DNA of 64,000 bases from Flavobacteriaceae bacterium (GTDB taxonomy: Bacteria; Bacteroidota; Bacteroidia; Flavobacteriales; Flavobacteriaceae). The stretch covers positions 2,356,501-2,420,500 of the forward strand of contig CP046177.1 in the NCBI GenBank assembly GCA_014075215.1, given 5' to 3'. A program made the translations under genes and the position numbers. This document shows, one piece after another, positions 35,050-42,445 of this stretch. The notes beneath the pieces are model-generated. The model was not told the origin of the DNA, searched no databases, and saw only the letters and a program-made list of their open reading frames with translations. Within the stretch, counting starts at the first letter, position 1, and the number at the start of each line of letters is the position of its first letter.

Positions 35050-35723
35050 GCATCGTTTATCTTATTGCATCCGTATGGACAGGTGTACTATTTGTATTTC
35101 TCATGAAGCCCAATAAAAAATTTATTCGTTTACTGTTAGCTTTTAGCGGTGCGTATTTATTATCAGTAACTATTTTGCATTTATTGCCTGATGTCTATCA
35201 CCATTCCGGGAATACCCGAATAACCGGTATGTATATACTACTGGGAATTGTACTACAATCTGTATTGGAGTCTTTTTCCAAAGGAGCAGAACACGGCCAT
35301 ATTCACCACCATGGAGTTGATAAAAAAATTCCTGTTCTGTTGTTTGTTAGTTTGTGCACCCATGCTTTTTCGGAGGGGTTGCCTATTGAGCATGCCGGAG
35401 AAAATTTGTTATGGGCAATTGTAGTACATAAAATTCCTATTACCATAGTGCTTACCGGCTTTTTGATTCAGGCAAAATTTTCCCGAACAATCATTATTAT
35501 ACTTCTCACCATTTTTGGATTCATGAGTCCTCTTGGAGTTTTCTTGGCTGAAAAAATACCTTTTTTTGAAAAATATACTATGGAAATTACAGCAGTAATT
35601 ATTGGTGTTTTTCTGCATATTTCTACTATTATTCTTTTTGAAAGTTCCGAAGATCATTCGTTTAACTTGCAGAAATTTATGGCCATTTTCTTAGGGATTT
35701 TACTGACAATATTTACTTTATAA
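35046..35723 (+). CDS. ZIP-family metal transporter
   Basis: A 225-residue inner-membrane protein with about seven hydrophobic helices. ZIP hallmarks are histidine-rich helices: HLLPDVYHHSG (near residue 40), a cytosolic His loop EHGHIHHHG, and the transport helix HAFSEGLPIEHAG (near 107) followed by HKIPITIVLTG. It likely imports zinc or another divalent metal, which is an inference from family. It shares four bases with the methyltransferase gene. The palindrome at 35750 begins 27 bases after its stop. Confidence 0.85.
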   Translation: MSIVYLIASVWTGVLFVFLMKPNKKFIRLLLAFSGAYLLSVTILHLLPDVYHHSGNTRITGMYILLGIVLQSVLESFSKGAEHGHIHHHGVDKKIPVLLFVSLCTHAFSEGLPIEHAGENLLWAIVVHKIPITIVLTGFLIQAKFSRTIIIILLTIFGFMSPLGVFLAEKIPFFEKYTMEITAVIIGVFLHISTIILFESSEDHSFNLQKFMAIFLGILLTIFTL

Positions 35724-35749
35724 GTCGCTACCTCATGTAAGTATTTAAA

Positions 35750-35767
35750 ATACCTACTCGTAGGTAT
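35750..35767. promoter_or_regulatory. Palindromic operator candidate upstream of the two-component locus
   Basis: ATACCTACTCGTAGGTAT is a perfect inverted repeat: eight-base arms with two bases between. The 7-2-7 form TACCTAC-N2-GTAGGTA is like the inverted heptamers bound by NarL-type regulators. A near copy with one arm mismatch stands at 38936-38951, just before the response regulator gene of this same locus. A weaker relative (TACCTCATGTAAGTA) lies at about 35729-35743. Binding by the local regulator is inference. Confidence 0.65.
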
Positions 35768-35827
35768 ATTGTGCCGTATGTTTCTTTCCCATTTTTGGAA
35801 TTAATTAGTGAACTCATTTTTTATTTT

Positions 35828-36481
35828 ATGAGAAATAAATTTACCATAGCCATTACATTTTTTACTCTTTTTTTATTCTTAAGTTGTAAAGTCTGTAAAA
35901 TTAAACTAAACAACAAACAAGAGGCTGGCACAAGCGCTAATTTTTCAGGGAGTTATATGCTACAGGAAAATGACCGGTACCAAATACTATATGCCAGTCA
36001 AAATTACGGTACATTTTATAGTGTATATTCAAAATTCTTCTTTAAAAATGATTATTTGGAAAAAATAGAATTTAAAATTATCAATTACAAAGGTCTGGTT
36101 AATATAGGTTTTTTAGATTGTAAAAACGGATGTATACGATCTGATCTTACAAAAAACGGCACATTAAAAATAGACTTGCCTGTAAAAGGAATGGCTCAAA
36201 AATCAACAATCCTGTACAAGCCTAATGCCAAAATACATATAGATAGCCTGCAAAATATTTTTGTTCAAAGACATCTTGTGAAATTAAATACGAAAGGAGA
36301 AAGAACAAATAAAGGAGTTTTTGATACCGAATATTACTATAGAAGTGGTAATTTTACAGATAGTAGAAAAATCAGACCCGGAATGGTAGCAGACTCAATT
36401 AAAAGAGACTCTATTACCCTATTTGCCATCAGTAATAACTGTCATTCCTCAATATTAAAAGCATATAAAAACAACAACTAA
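35828..36481 (+). CDS. Lipoprotein of unknown family, first of two paralogues beside the two-component system
   Basis: About 217 residues: lipoprotein signal FTLFLFLSC with Cys near residue 20. No known domain was recognised. It shares with the next gene product the pattern YQILYASQNYGTFYSVYSKF (second: YQFIYGGQNYSTFYGIYAKF), then NYKGLVNIG, LKIDLPV and a final segment with NNC (ISNNCHSSIL). The ATG at 35828 was chosen because it opens the signal peptide; the frame is open upstream. The next gene starts two bases after the stop. The operator-like palindrome lies about 60 bases upstream. Likely an envelope-located sensory or effector protein; function not known. Confidence 0.6.
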   Translation: MRNKFTIAITFFTLFLFLSCKVCKIKLNNKQEAGTSANFSGSYMLQENDRYQILYASQNYGTFYSVYSKFFFKNDYLEKIEFKIINYKGLVNIGFLDCKNGCIRSDLTKNGTLKIDLPVKGMAQKSTILYKPNAKIHIDSLQNIFVQRHLVKLNTKGERTNKGVFDTEYYYRSGNFTDSRKIRPGMVADSIKRDSITLFAISNNCHSSILKAYKNNN

Positions 36482-36483
36482 TC

Positions 36484-37023
36484 ATGGATTTATCAGGATA
36501 TATAAAAGTTACAGACGAAAAAACGTATCAATTTATTTACGGAGGTCAAAATTACAGCACATTTTATGGAATATATGCTAAATTTACATTAGACGAAAAA
36601 GAAATAAATGATGAAAAAAAGAAAGTTGTCAAAGAAATAAGTTTTCATACGCTCAATTATAAAGGAATTCTAAGTATTGGAAGATACAATCCCATAAAAC
36701 TAGGATTTATTTCCAGTACCGTTTCAATTGATAATGTTTATTATGATGCTGCAAATAGTGTGTTAAAAATTAACTTGCCGGTCAGGACAAGGAGAAAAAG
36801 AAAGAATACGCACCTGAATTTGCTGGACTTTCCGGAGGCTATTGAAGTGGAAAAGTTAAAAGAAGTACATATCAACAAAGAACTCATCAGTATTTTTAAT
36901 CGTAAAAAAAGTAAGGAAAGAATTTTAAAAATATTACAGAATATGTTCCGCAGAACTCAGCATATAACCTTTTATGCCGTAGGCAATAATTGTCAGCAAT
37001 CTTTTATGAAAGTAACAAAATAG
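36484..37023 (+). CDS. Protein of unknown family, paralogue of the preceding lipoprotein
   Basis: A 179-residue protein without signal peptide or lipobox. It aligns with the preceding gene product over most of its length (QNYSTFYGIYAKF, LNYKGILSIG, LKINLPVR, VGNNCQQSFMKV), with a more basic C-terminal half (RTRRKRKN, FNRKKSKERILKILQNMF). One partner therefore looks exported and the other cytosolic. It begins two bases after the first paralogue ends and ends two bases before the TTG start of the histidine kinase, so all are translationally close. No function can be named. Confidence 0.58.
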   Translation: MDLSGYIKVTDEKTYQFIYGGQNYSTFYGIYAKFTLDEKEINDEKKKVVKEISFHTLNYKGILSIGRYNPIKLGFISSTVSIDNVYYDAANSVLKINLPVRTRRKRKNTHLNLLDFPEAIEVEKLKEVHINKELISIFNRKKSKERILKILQNMFRRTQHITFYAVGNNCQQSFMKVTK

Positions 37024-37025
37024 AT

Positions 37026-37490
37026 TTGTATAAAAGACATTTTATCATTTTGATAAGCATGTATCTTCATAGTTGCCATTTTCAGGATAGCTATGAAGAT
37101 TTTTCGCGTTTCGATACATATTTTAAAAATATAAAAGAGCTGAATTTTGATGATGCTTCTGCCTCACTGGATCAAAATCATAAGACAGATCGATTTTTAT
37201 ATCGTTTAGCCTGTATTCTTTTGGATAACGGGCAGCGCGATAAGCATCAAATTGAAAGTAAACTAAACTTCAGTAATGATGAAGAAAACCGAACTTTTTT
37301 TGAAGAAACCATTGAAAATTTAATGACTGCATACTTTTTATTATGGTATGAGAATGACAGAATTGAATCCTATCAATATTTTAGAACAGCTTATGAACAG
37401 TCTTTGCAAATAAAATATGACCCGCTCATTAAATTGTGTTTAAGATCCGTATTATATTTTTACAAAGAAAGCTCTTTACAAACCGAATAA
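37026..37490 (+). CDS. N-terminal part of a TPR-type sensor histidine kinase, cut by an in-frame stop
   Basis: A frame starting with TTG at 37026 (LYKRHFIILISMYLHSC, a signal or lipoprotein-like start) reads as a helical repeat sensor region until a TAA at 37488-37490, about 154 residues. The same frame continues past the stop with no other stop through GFSPYLDTYKKYC into the histidine kinase frame. The two parts therefore look like one gene interrupted by a nonsense codon (for example from CAA, GAA or AAA). Repeat-like helices (FLYRLACILLD, ENLMTAYFLLWYE) suit a periplasmic TPR sensor. Annotation as a separate gene would be misleading. Confidence 0.6.
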   Translation: MYKRHFIILISMYLHSCHFQDSYEDFSRFDTYFKNIKELNFDDASASLDQNHKTDRFLYRLACILLDNGQRDKHQIESKLNFSNDEENRTFFEETIENLMTAYFLLWYENDRIESYQYFRTAYEQSLQIKYDPLIKLCLRSVLYFYKESSLQTE

Positions 37491-37574
37491 GGGTTCAGTC
37501 CGTACCTGGATACGTATAAAAAATATTGTACAGACAGGAGTGATGCTTTTTACTATTTTTTTTACGGATACAAT

Positions 37575-38933
37575 TTGTTTTCTCAAACCGAAACGTATAA
37601 AGAAGACACATCTGACAATAAAGAGCTATACACGACCATTTTTAAAAGTTACGATTCTCTCATTTCATATCTTCCGAAAGAGCATAAATTACTATTATAT
37701 TACTATCAGGATAAAGGCAATTTCCTTATTAGAGATGATACGATAGCAGCTAAAAAATACTACTTGAAAGCTTTTGAATTTACGGACAGCTCAGCATATT
37801 ACAAACCTTTCAGGTATTCACTCAACTCCCATTTGGCAAGAGTATCTCTAAAAACCAAAAATTATAAAAAAGGGTTACAATATCTAAAATATGCTGAAAA
37901 AAATGCCAATGAAAAAGATAGCCTGATGAATAAATATGTACTAAGTATATACAGGTATAGACTTTATGAAGGATTACATAAAACAGACTCTACACTGTAC
38001 TATCTTAAAAGAGCTCAACAGCTATGGTCTGAAGTGAGTTTGGAGCGCAGCATTATTGCCACCGCCGAAATAAAAATACAACTGGATACTTTGGAAAAAG
38101 AAAAGAAAAATTTGGCATTGAGTGAGGAAAATTCAAAAAAGAACAATATCATTATTATCATTTTAACAGTTGTTGTTTTAGGGAGTGCCATAAGTGTTCT
38201 GTTACTAAAAAATGTCAATAAAAAAAGGCTCCTCGCACAACAGCAAAAAGAGTTGGAAGAGCAAAAAAATATTACCTTGCTCAGAGAACAGGAAATGATA
38301 ACGATTAATGCCATGGTTTCCGGACAGGAAAAAGAACGGAAACGTGTTGCCGAAGACCTGCATGACAATTTGGGAAGTGTGCTGGCCACCTTAAAATTGC
38401 ATTTTGAAAATTTAAAAATGAATCGAGAACAAAAAAAAATAGATCAACAAGTATTATTTGACAAGACCGAACATTTAATAGACGAAGCTTATTTAAAAGT
38501 GCGTAGTATGGCACATGCCAAGAATGCAGGCGTAATTGCCACTCAAGGTTTATTACCGGCAGTTCAGTTAATGGCAGAGAAGATTTCCTCTGCTCACCTG
38601 GTAGCTATTGAGGTCATACATTTTGGTCTGGAAAAACGCCTGGAAAACAGTTTGGAAATTACATTGTTTCGTATCATTCAGGAATTAGTAACCAATATCA
38701 TTAAGCATGCAAGTGCAAGTCAGGCAACGGTCAATATTTCACAATATGAAAATACGATTACTATTCTTGTAGAAGATAATGGAAAAGGAATGGATATTAC
38801 CAGGATTTCACTTACTAAAGGGATGGGTATACATTCCATTCAAAAACGAATAGAATACTTAGAAGGAACCTTTAATATTGATACAACTTCCGGTAAAGGG
38901 ACTACTGTTATTATGAATATTCCCAACAGATAA
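37575..38933 (+). CDS. Sensor histidine kinase, HisKA_3 type with TPR sensor (C-terminal part of a split gene)
   Basis: A 452-residue frame, itself open from 37491. TPR-like helices (about 1-165) end at one membrane helix (IIIIILTVVVLGSAISVLLL near residue 195). A coiled linker leads to the phospho-acceptor helix EKERKRVAEDLHDNLGSVLA (near 256, His in DLHDN) and a HATPase domain with N-box ELVTNIIKHASAS (near 372) and G-box VEDNGKGMDI. This is the NarX/LiaS-like class that pairs with LuxR-type regulators, and one follows 68 bases downstream. The TTG start given here lacks the signal peptide encoded before the in-frame stop, so a functional kinase would need readthrough or reversion. Confidence 0.85.
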   Translation: MFSQTETYKEDTSDNKELYTTIFKSYDSLISYLPKEHKLLLYYYQDKGNFLIRDDTIAAKKYYLKAFEFTDSSAYYKPFRYSLNSHLARVSLKTKNYKKGLQYLKYAEKNANEKDSLMNKYVLSIYRYRLYEGLHKTDSTLYYLKRAQQLWSEVSLERSIIATAEIKIQLDTLEKEKKNLALSEENSKKNNIIIIILTVVVLGSAISVLLLKNVNKKRLLAQQQKELEEQKNITLLREQEMITINAMVSGQEKERKRVAEDLHDNLGSVLATLKLHFENLKMNREQKKIDQQVLFDKTEHLIDEAYLKVRSMAHAKNAGVIATQGLLPAVQLMAEKISSAHLVAIEVIHFGLEKRLENSLEITLFRIIQELVTNIIKHASASQATVNISQYENTITILVEDNGKGMDITRISLTKGMGIHSIQKRIEYLEGTFNIDTTSGKGTTVIMNIPNR

Positions 38934-38935
38934 AC

Positions 38936-38951
38936 TACCTACTTGCAGGTA
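38936..38951. promoter_or_regulatory. Second operator candidate, before the response regulator gene
   Basis: TACCTACTTGCAGGTA has the same 7-2-7 layout as the palindrome at 35750-35767, with one mismatch between arms. It begins two bases after the kinase stop and its centre is about 34 bases upstream of the -7 box at 38974. Its presence on both sides of the kinase locus suggests autoregulation. Confidence 0.6.
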
Positions 38952-38973
38952 TGTATATCACCCGGAGATATAT

Positions 38974-38981
38974 TACATTTG
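38974..38981 (+). promoter_or_regulatory. Candidate -7 promoter box of the response regulator gene
   Basis: TACATTTG matches TAnnTTTG, 20 bases before the ATG at 39002 and 34 bases downstream of the palindrome centre. It would give the regulator its own promoter. Confidence 0.5.
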
Positions 38982-39001
38982 AATAGAAAAAATGTGCTCT
39001 T

Positions 39002-39643
39002 ATGATTACTATAATAATTGCCGAAGATCATCAAATGCTGATTGACGGCGTAAAATCTTTTTTTGAATATGACGAAGATATCCATATCATTGGTACTGTG
39101 AACAACGGACAAGATTTGATAAAATTAGTTACGCTAAAGCAACCCAAACTGGTCATTACCGATATACGAATGCCCATTATGGATGGCATACAGGCTACAC
39201 GGCAAATCAAAAAACAATTCCCTCATATATACGTATTGGCGATGACTATGTTTGACCAACCCGACGCCATTAAACAAATGCTAGATGCCGGAGCTACCGG
39301 CTATTTACTTAAAAACTCCGGAATAAAAATGCTTTCCAAAGCCATAGTTACCGTTGCCGGCGGCGAAACTTTTTTTGACCCCAATGTGGCTTTTAATTTT
39401 ATGAATGATTATATAGATGAAAACGTACATATTGGTAAAACAGAAGAAATTGTACTGTCAAACAGAGAAAAAGAAATTCTGCATCTTATAGCCAATGGGA
39501 ATACCTCTAAAGAAATATCAGAAATATTGTTTATTGCAAAAACAACTGTTGATACACATCGAAAAAATATGATTCGTAAACTACAATTAACTAACGGCAA
39601 CGAATTGGTGAAGTACGCTATTGATAAAAAATATCAGTTTTAG
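39002..39643 (+). CDS. LuxR/NarL-family response regulator
   Basis: A 213-residue two-component regulator. The receiver domain (about 1-120) has the acidic pocket AEDHQML and the phospho-acceptor Asp in VITDIRMPIMDG (near residue 56). The DNA-binding helix-turn-helix (about 145-210) is typical LuxR: LSNREKEILHLIANGNTSKE, then TTVDTHRKNMIRKL. It pairs with the HisKA_3 kinase upstream. The palindromes at 35750 and 38936 are in the form NarL-type dimers bind and are natural targets. About 340 bases follow before the next gene, with no recognisable feature beyond a weak hairpin. Confidence 0.93.
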   Translation: MITIIIAEDHQMLIDGVKSFFEYDEDIHIIGTVNNGQDLIKLVTLKQPKLVITDIRMPIMDGIQATRQIKKQFPHIYVLAMTMFDQPDAIKQMLDAGATGYLLKNSGIKMLSKAIVTVAGGETFFDPNVAFNFMNDYIDENVHIGKTEEIVLSNREKEILHLIANGNTSKEISEILFIAKTTVDTHRKNMIRKLQLTNGNELVKYAIDKKYQF

Positions 39644-39986
39644 CTTTAATAATACAAAAAATTCAGTTGAAAAGTTAGAAAGTGTAAAAGCTTATATCTT
39701 TCACTTTGATAGCGAAGTGATTTAAACTTTTCAAGTAAACAACTGTATATCAGTAAGTTATGAAAATTTTGATATTTTACAACTGTTTGATAATCAAATA
39801 GTTAAATCAAAAGTTTAAAACACCTCAGCTTTAATATCAACTTCTTGATGTATTATAAGTTTTATTTATAGCCATAAGAAAAATTTATAATATACGTCCG
39901 GAACCTGAAACTAAGAACTTTTAAACTTGAAACGATATTATTTTATCAGGCAATTTTTATAACTTTAAATTTTTAAAATTTACATC
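39644..39986. other. Gene-free stretch after the response regulator
   Basis: No gene, RNA or repeat was recognised in these 343 bases. There is a small hairpin (TCACTTTGATAGCGAAGTGA near 39706) with no T-run, and a TAACTTTA box near 39958 that could be a poor -7 element for the next gene. Confidence 0.3.
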
Positions 39987-40658
39987 ATGCAATTCGAGAA
40001 ATCAGGCCTCCAGTTTTTATGCGACTTAAAAAAGAATAATCATCGCGATTGGTTTGCGGAAAATAAACCCCGTTTTAAAGCTGCACAGGACAATGCAAAA
40101 GCTTTTTATGCCGCTATTAGGGAAAATTTAGAGAAACATGACGAAATTGATAAATTCAAACTATTCCGTATTTACAGAGATGTTCGCTTTTCGAAAGATA
40201 AAACACCTTATCAACCACATTTTGCAGGCTCTTTCTCTAGAAAAGGAAAACACCTGCGAGGAGGTTATTATTTGAGAATACGCCCGGGAGAAAGTTTTTT
40301 AGCCGGTGGATTTTGGGAACCAAATAAAGAAGATTTATTTCGTATTCGTAAAGAAATAGAAATGGATGCTTCGGAGATGCGGGCCATTTTAAAAGAGCAA
40401 AATTATGTAAAATATTTTGGGGGTAAGTTTGAAGGAAGCGAGTTAAAATATGCTCCCCGCGGTTTTGATAAAGAGCATCCGGATGTAGATTTGTTACGTA
40501 AAAAAGGATTCATTGCCGTTCGTAATTTTACTGATATTCAGGTTTTGGACACAAATTTCTTAGAGGAGTTGAATGTAACTTACCAAGCTTTGCGCCCGTT
40601 TTTTGATTATATGAGCGATGTTTTGACTACAAATCTGAATGGAGAATCTATTCTTTAA
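39987..40658 (+). CDS. DUF2461 domain-containing protein
   Basis: A 223-residue protein of the DUF2461 family. The start QFEKSGLQFLCDLKKNNHRD followed by WFAENKPRF is diagnostic, as are FRIYRDVRFSKDKTPYQPHF (near residue 72) and GGYYLRIRPGESFLAGG (near 98). It is cytosolic and widely conserved, with unknown biochemical function. It stands alone and converges on fahA. A gene-free stretch of about 410 bases separates them, holding a terminator and a family 1 repeat. Confidence 0.9.
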   Translation: MQFEKSGLQFLCDLKKNNHRDWFAENKPRFKAAQDNAKAFYAAIRENLEKHDEIDKFKLFRIYRDVRFSKDKTPYQPHFAGSFSRKGKHLRGGYYLRIRPGESFLAGGFWEPNKEDLFRIRKEIEMDASEMRAILKEQNYVKYFGGKFEGSELKYAPRGFDKEHPDVDLLRKKGFIAVRNFTDIQVLDTNFLEELNVTYQALRPFFDYMSDVLTTNLNGESIL

Positions 40659-40777
40659 ATAGCGCCTTATTTTTCTGAGACCTTTGAATTGATGTAATAT
40701 TTATTCACTTAAAATTACTGTAAAAAAAAGCTTATCAATATGTTGTCACCACTGTAACGGATTGCATAGAAAATAAA

Positions 40778-40809
40778 AAGTCGCCTATAAAATACTTTAT
40801 AGACGACTT
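40778..40809 (-). terminator. Hairpin terminator, likely for fahA
   Basis: A 14-bp stem with one mismatch (AAGTCGCCTATAAA at 40778-40791 against TTTATAGACGACTT at 40796-40809) and a four-base loop. On the reverse strand it is followed by CTTTTTATTTT, as expected for a terminator of the leftward fahA transcript. Confidence 0.65.
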
Positions 40810-40845
40810 CACCTAATCAACCAAAAAACTTTGATATGAAATATA

Positions 40846-40908
40846 GAGACCTTTGCCGAATTGATTTGACTTCAAATACGAAATATATCACTATTTTGCA
40901 AAGATTTC
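40846..40908. repeat. 63-bp inverted-repeat element (family 1), copy 3, with target duplication
   Basis: Begins GAGACCTTTGC and ends TTTTGCAAAGATTTC, with core TTCAAATACGAAATATATC. ATATA flanks both sides directly (40841-40845 and 40909-40913), matching the five-base duplication seen at copy 2. It lies between the converging DUF2461 and fahA genes. Another short GAGACCTTTG occurs at 40679. At about 40974 AAAAAGTTTAAATGA looks like a fragment of family 2. Confidence 0.83.
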
Positions 40909-41069
40909 ATATAGTTAAAACCCCTCTTAACTGATATAAAATTACTGCAAGAGTTTTGAGTAAATGTTAGAAAAAGTTTAAATGACTTTGATCAGAAGTG
41001 AATAACTGTAAAGTATCGACCAATAGAAAAAATAGTGCTGATACTACTAAAATAACTCTACAATGTTAT

Positions 41070-42347
41070 TCATTTTGCCGGTACTATTTTACCGATACAT
41101 TCTCCAAACCCAATTCTGACGTTATCATTTTGGCAATGAGCTCTCATAATAACGGTATCGTGATCGTTTATAAATTTTCTTTCTGATCCATCACTCATCT
41201 GTAGCGGGTTTTTACCTTTCCATGTCAATTCTAACATGGAACCATAGCTATCTTTAGTAGGGCCGGAAATAGTACCGCTCCCCATCATATCGCCGGCATT
41301 TACAGGACATCCGTTTACCGTATGGTGTGCTAATTGCTGTGCCATAGTCCAATACATATATTTAAAATTGGAGTTCGCCACTACCGTTTCTTTTTCACCC
41401 TCCGGTTGAATGGCAACTTGTAAATGAATGTCAAAACTTCCTTTACCGCTATGTTGCAAATATGCTAAGGGCGCAGGATCTTGTTTAGGGTTATCCACTC
41501 TGAACGGCTCTAAAGCATCTAACGTAACAATCCAGGGAGAGATGGTTGAAGCAAAACTTTTTCCTAAAAAAGGGCCTAAGGGTACATATTCCCATGCCTG
41601 GATATCTCGTGCCGACCAATCGTTAAATTGTACCAATCCGAATATGTACTCTTCAGCTTCTTTAACAGAAATACGCTCTCCCAAGTGGTTTGAAGTGGTA
41701 GTGATAAATGCCATTTCCAGTTCAAAATCTAATAGTTTGGAAGGGCAAAAACCGGGAGTAGCAGATCCTTCCGGTGGTTTCGTTTGTCCGTAAGGTCTTC
41801 TTACGGGCGTTCCTGACGGAATAATAGAAGAACTCCTCCCGTGGTAGCCTATAGGGATATGCAACCAGTTTGGTAATAAGGCGTTTTCCGGATCTCTAAA
41901 TAAACTACCTACATTTGTGGCATGCTCTTTACTGGCATAAAAATCCGTATAATCTCCAACTCTAACAGGCAATAACATTTCCACCTCATCCATTCTAAAG
42001 ATCACTTTGTCTTTATGCTGCACATTGTCCCTCAATGCACCGTTCGTTACGTCAAAAATATCTGCAATTCTATTTCGTACCAAACGCCACGTTTTTCTTC
42101 CATCCGCAATGAAATCATTTAAATTGTTTTGTAAAAAAATATCATCGGTGAGCGGGATTCCATCAAAATATCCTAATTGATGTAATGCTCCCAAATCAAT
42201 AGCATAATCTCCGATTCTGCTTCCGACGGTAATAATATCGTCTTTGATAATGAAGACTCCAAAAGGGATATTTTGTATTGGGAAATCAGAATTAACGGGA
42301 ACTGAAAGCCACGATTTTCTGTTAGGATTGTTTGCTGTTATTTTCAT
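41070..42347 (-). CDS. fahA: Fumarylacetoacetase
   Basis: A 425-residue enzyme that splits fumarylacetoacetate to fumarate and acetoacetate, the last step of tyrosine breakdown. Seen: the N-terminal SH3-like part (NPNRKSWLSVPVNSDFPIQN), then the catalytic domain with GYHGRSSSIIPSGTPVRRP (His/Arg), LDFELEMAF (metal-binding Glu pair) and QFNDWSARDIQAWEYVPLG (Asp). The start at 42347 (MKITANNPNRKSW) fits the family. The frame is open upstream to 42707, but that overlaps glyA and is not family sequence. The -7 box TATATTTG is 25 bases upstream. Divergent from glyA. Confidence 0.93.
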   Translation of the reverse strand: MKITANNPNRKSWLSVPVNSDFPIQNIPFGVFIIKDDIITVGSRIGDYAIDLGALHQLGYFDGIPLTDDIFLQNNLNDFIADGRKTWRLVRNRIADIFDVTNGALRDNVQHKDKVIFRMDEVEMLLPVRVGDYTDFYASKEHATNVGSLFRDPENALLPNWLHIPIGYHGRSSSIIPSGTPVRRPYGQTKPPEGSATPGFCPSKLLDFELEMAFITTTSNHLGERISVKEAEEYIFGLVQFNDWSARDIQAWEYVPLGPFLGKSFASTISPWIVTLDALEPFRVDNPKQDPAPLAYLQHSGKGSFDIHLQVAIQPEGEKETVVANSNFKYMYWTMAQQLAHHTVNGCPVNAGDMMGSGTISGPTKDSYGSMLELTWKGKNPLQMSDGSERKFINDHDTVIMRAHCQNDNVRIGFGECIGKIVPAK

Positions 42348-42371
42348 TGAGAAATACATATTATATTTTTC

Positions 42372-42379
42372 CAAATATA
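42372..42379 (-). promoter_or_regulatory. Candidate -7 promoter box of fahA
   Basis: On the reverse strand this reads TATATTTG (TAnnTTTG), 24 bases before the chosen fahA start. Back-to-back with the glyA box. Confidence 0.45.
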
Positions 42380-42413
42380 GTGGAAAGATGTAATTATAAA
42401 AATGATTTTTTAG

Positions 42414-42421
42414 TACTTTTG
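42414..42421 (+). promoter_or_regulatory. Candidate -7 promoter box of glyA
   Basis: TACTTTTG (TAnnTTTG), 24 bases before the glyA ATG, divergent from the fahA box. Confidence 0.45.
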
Positions 42422-42445
42422 AGGTTCTTAAATTTAATTTAATAA

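Noticed and set aside
38015..38389. Long reverse-strand frame opposite the histidine kinase
   Set aside because: It is the antisense of a strongly typical kinase sequence and has low-complexity hydrophobic content.
39644..39986. A structured RNA or small gene after the response regulator
   Set aside because: Only a weak hairpin without T-run and no conserved pattern was seen.
40974..40985. A full family 2 repeat near fahA
   Set aside because: Only about 15 bases of the end match; the rest is missing.
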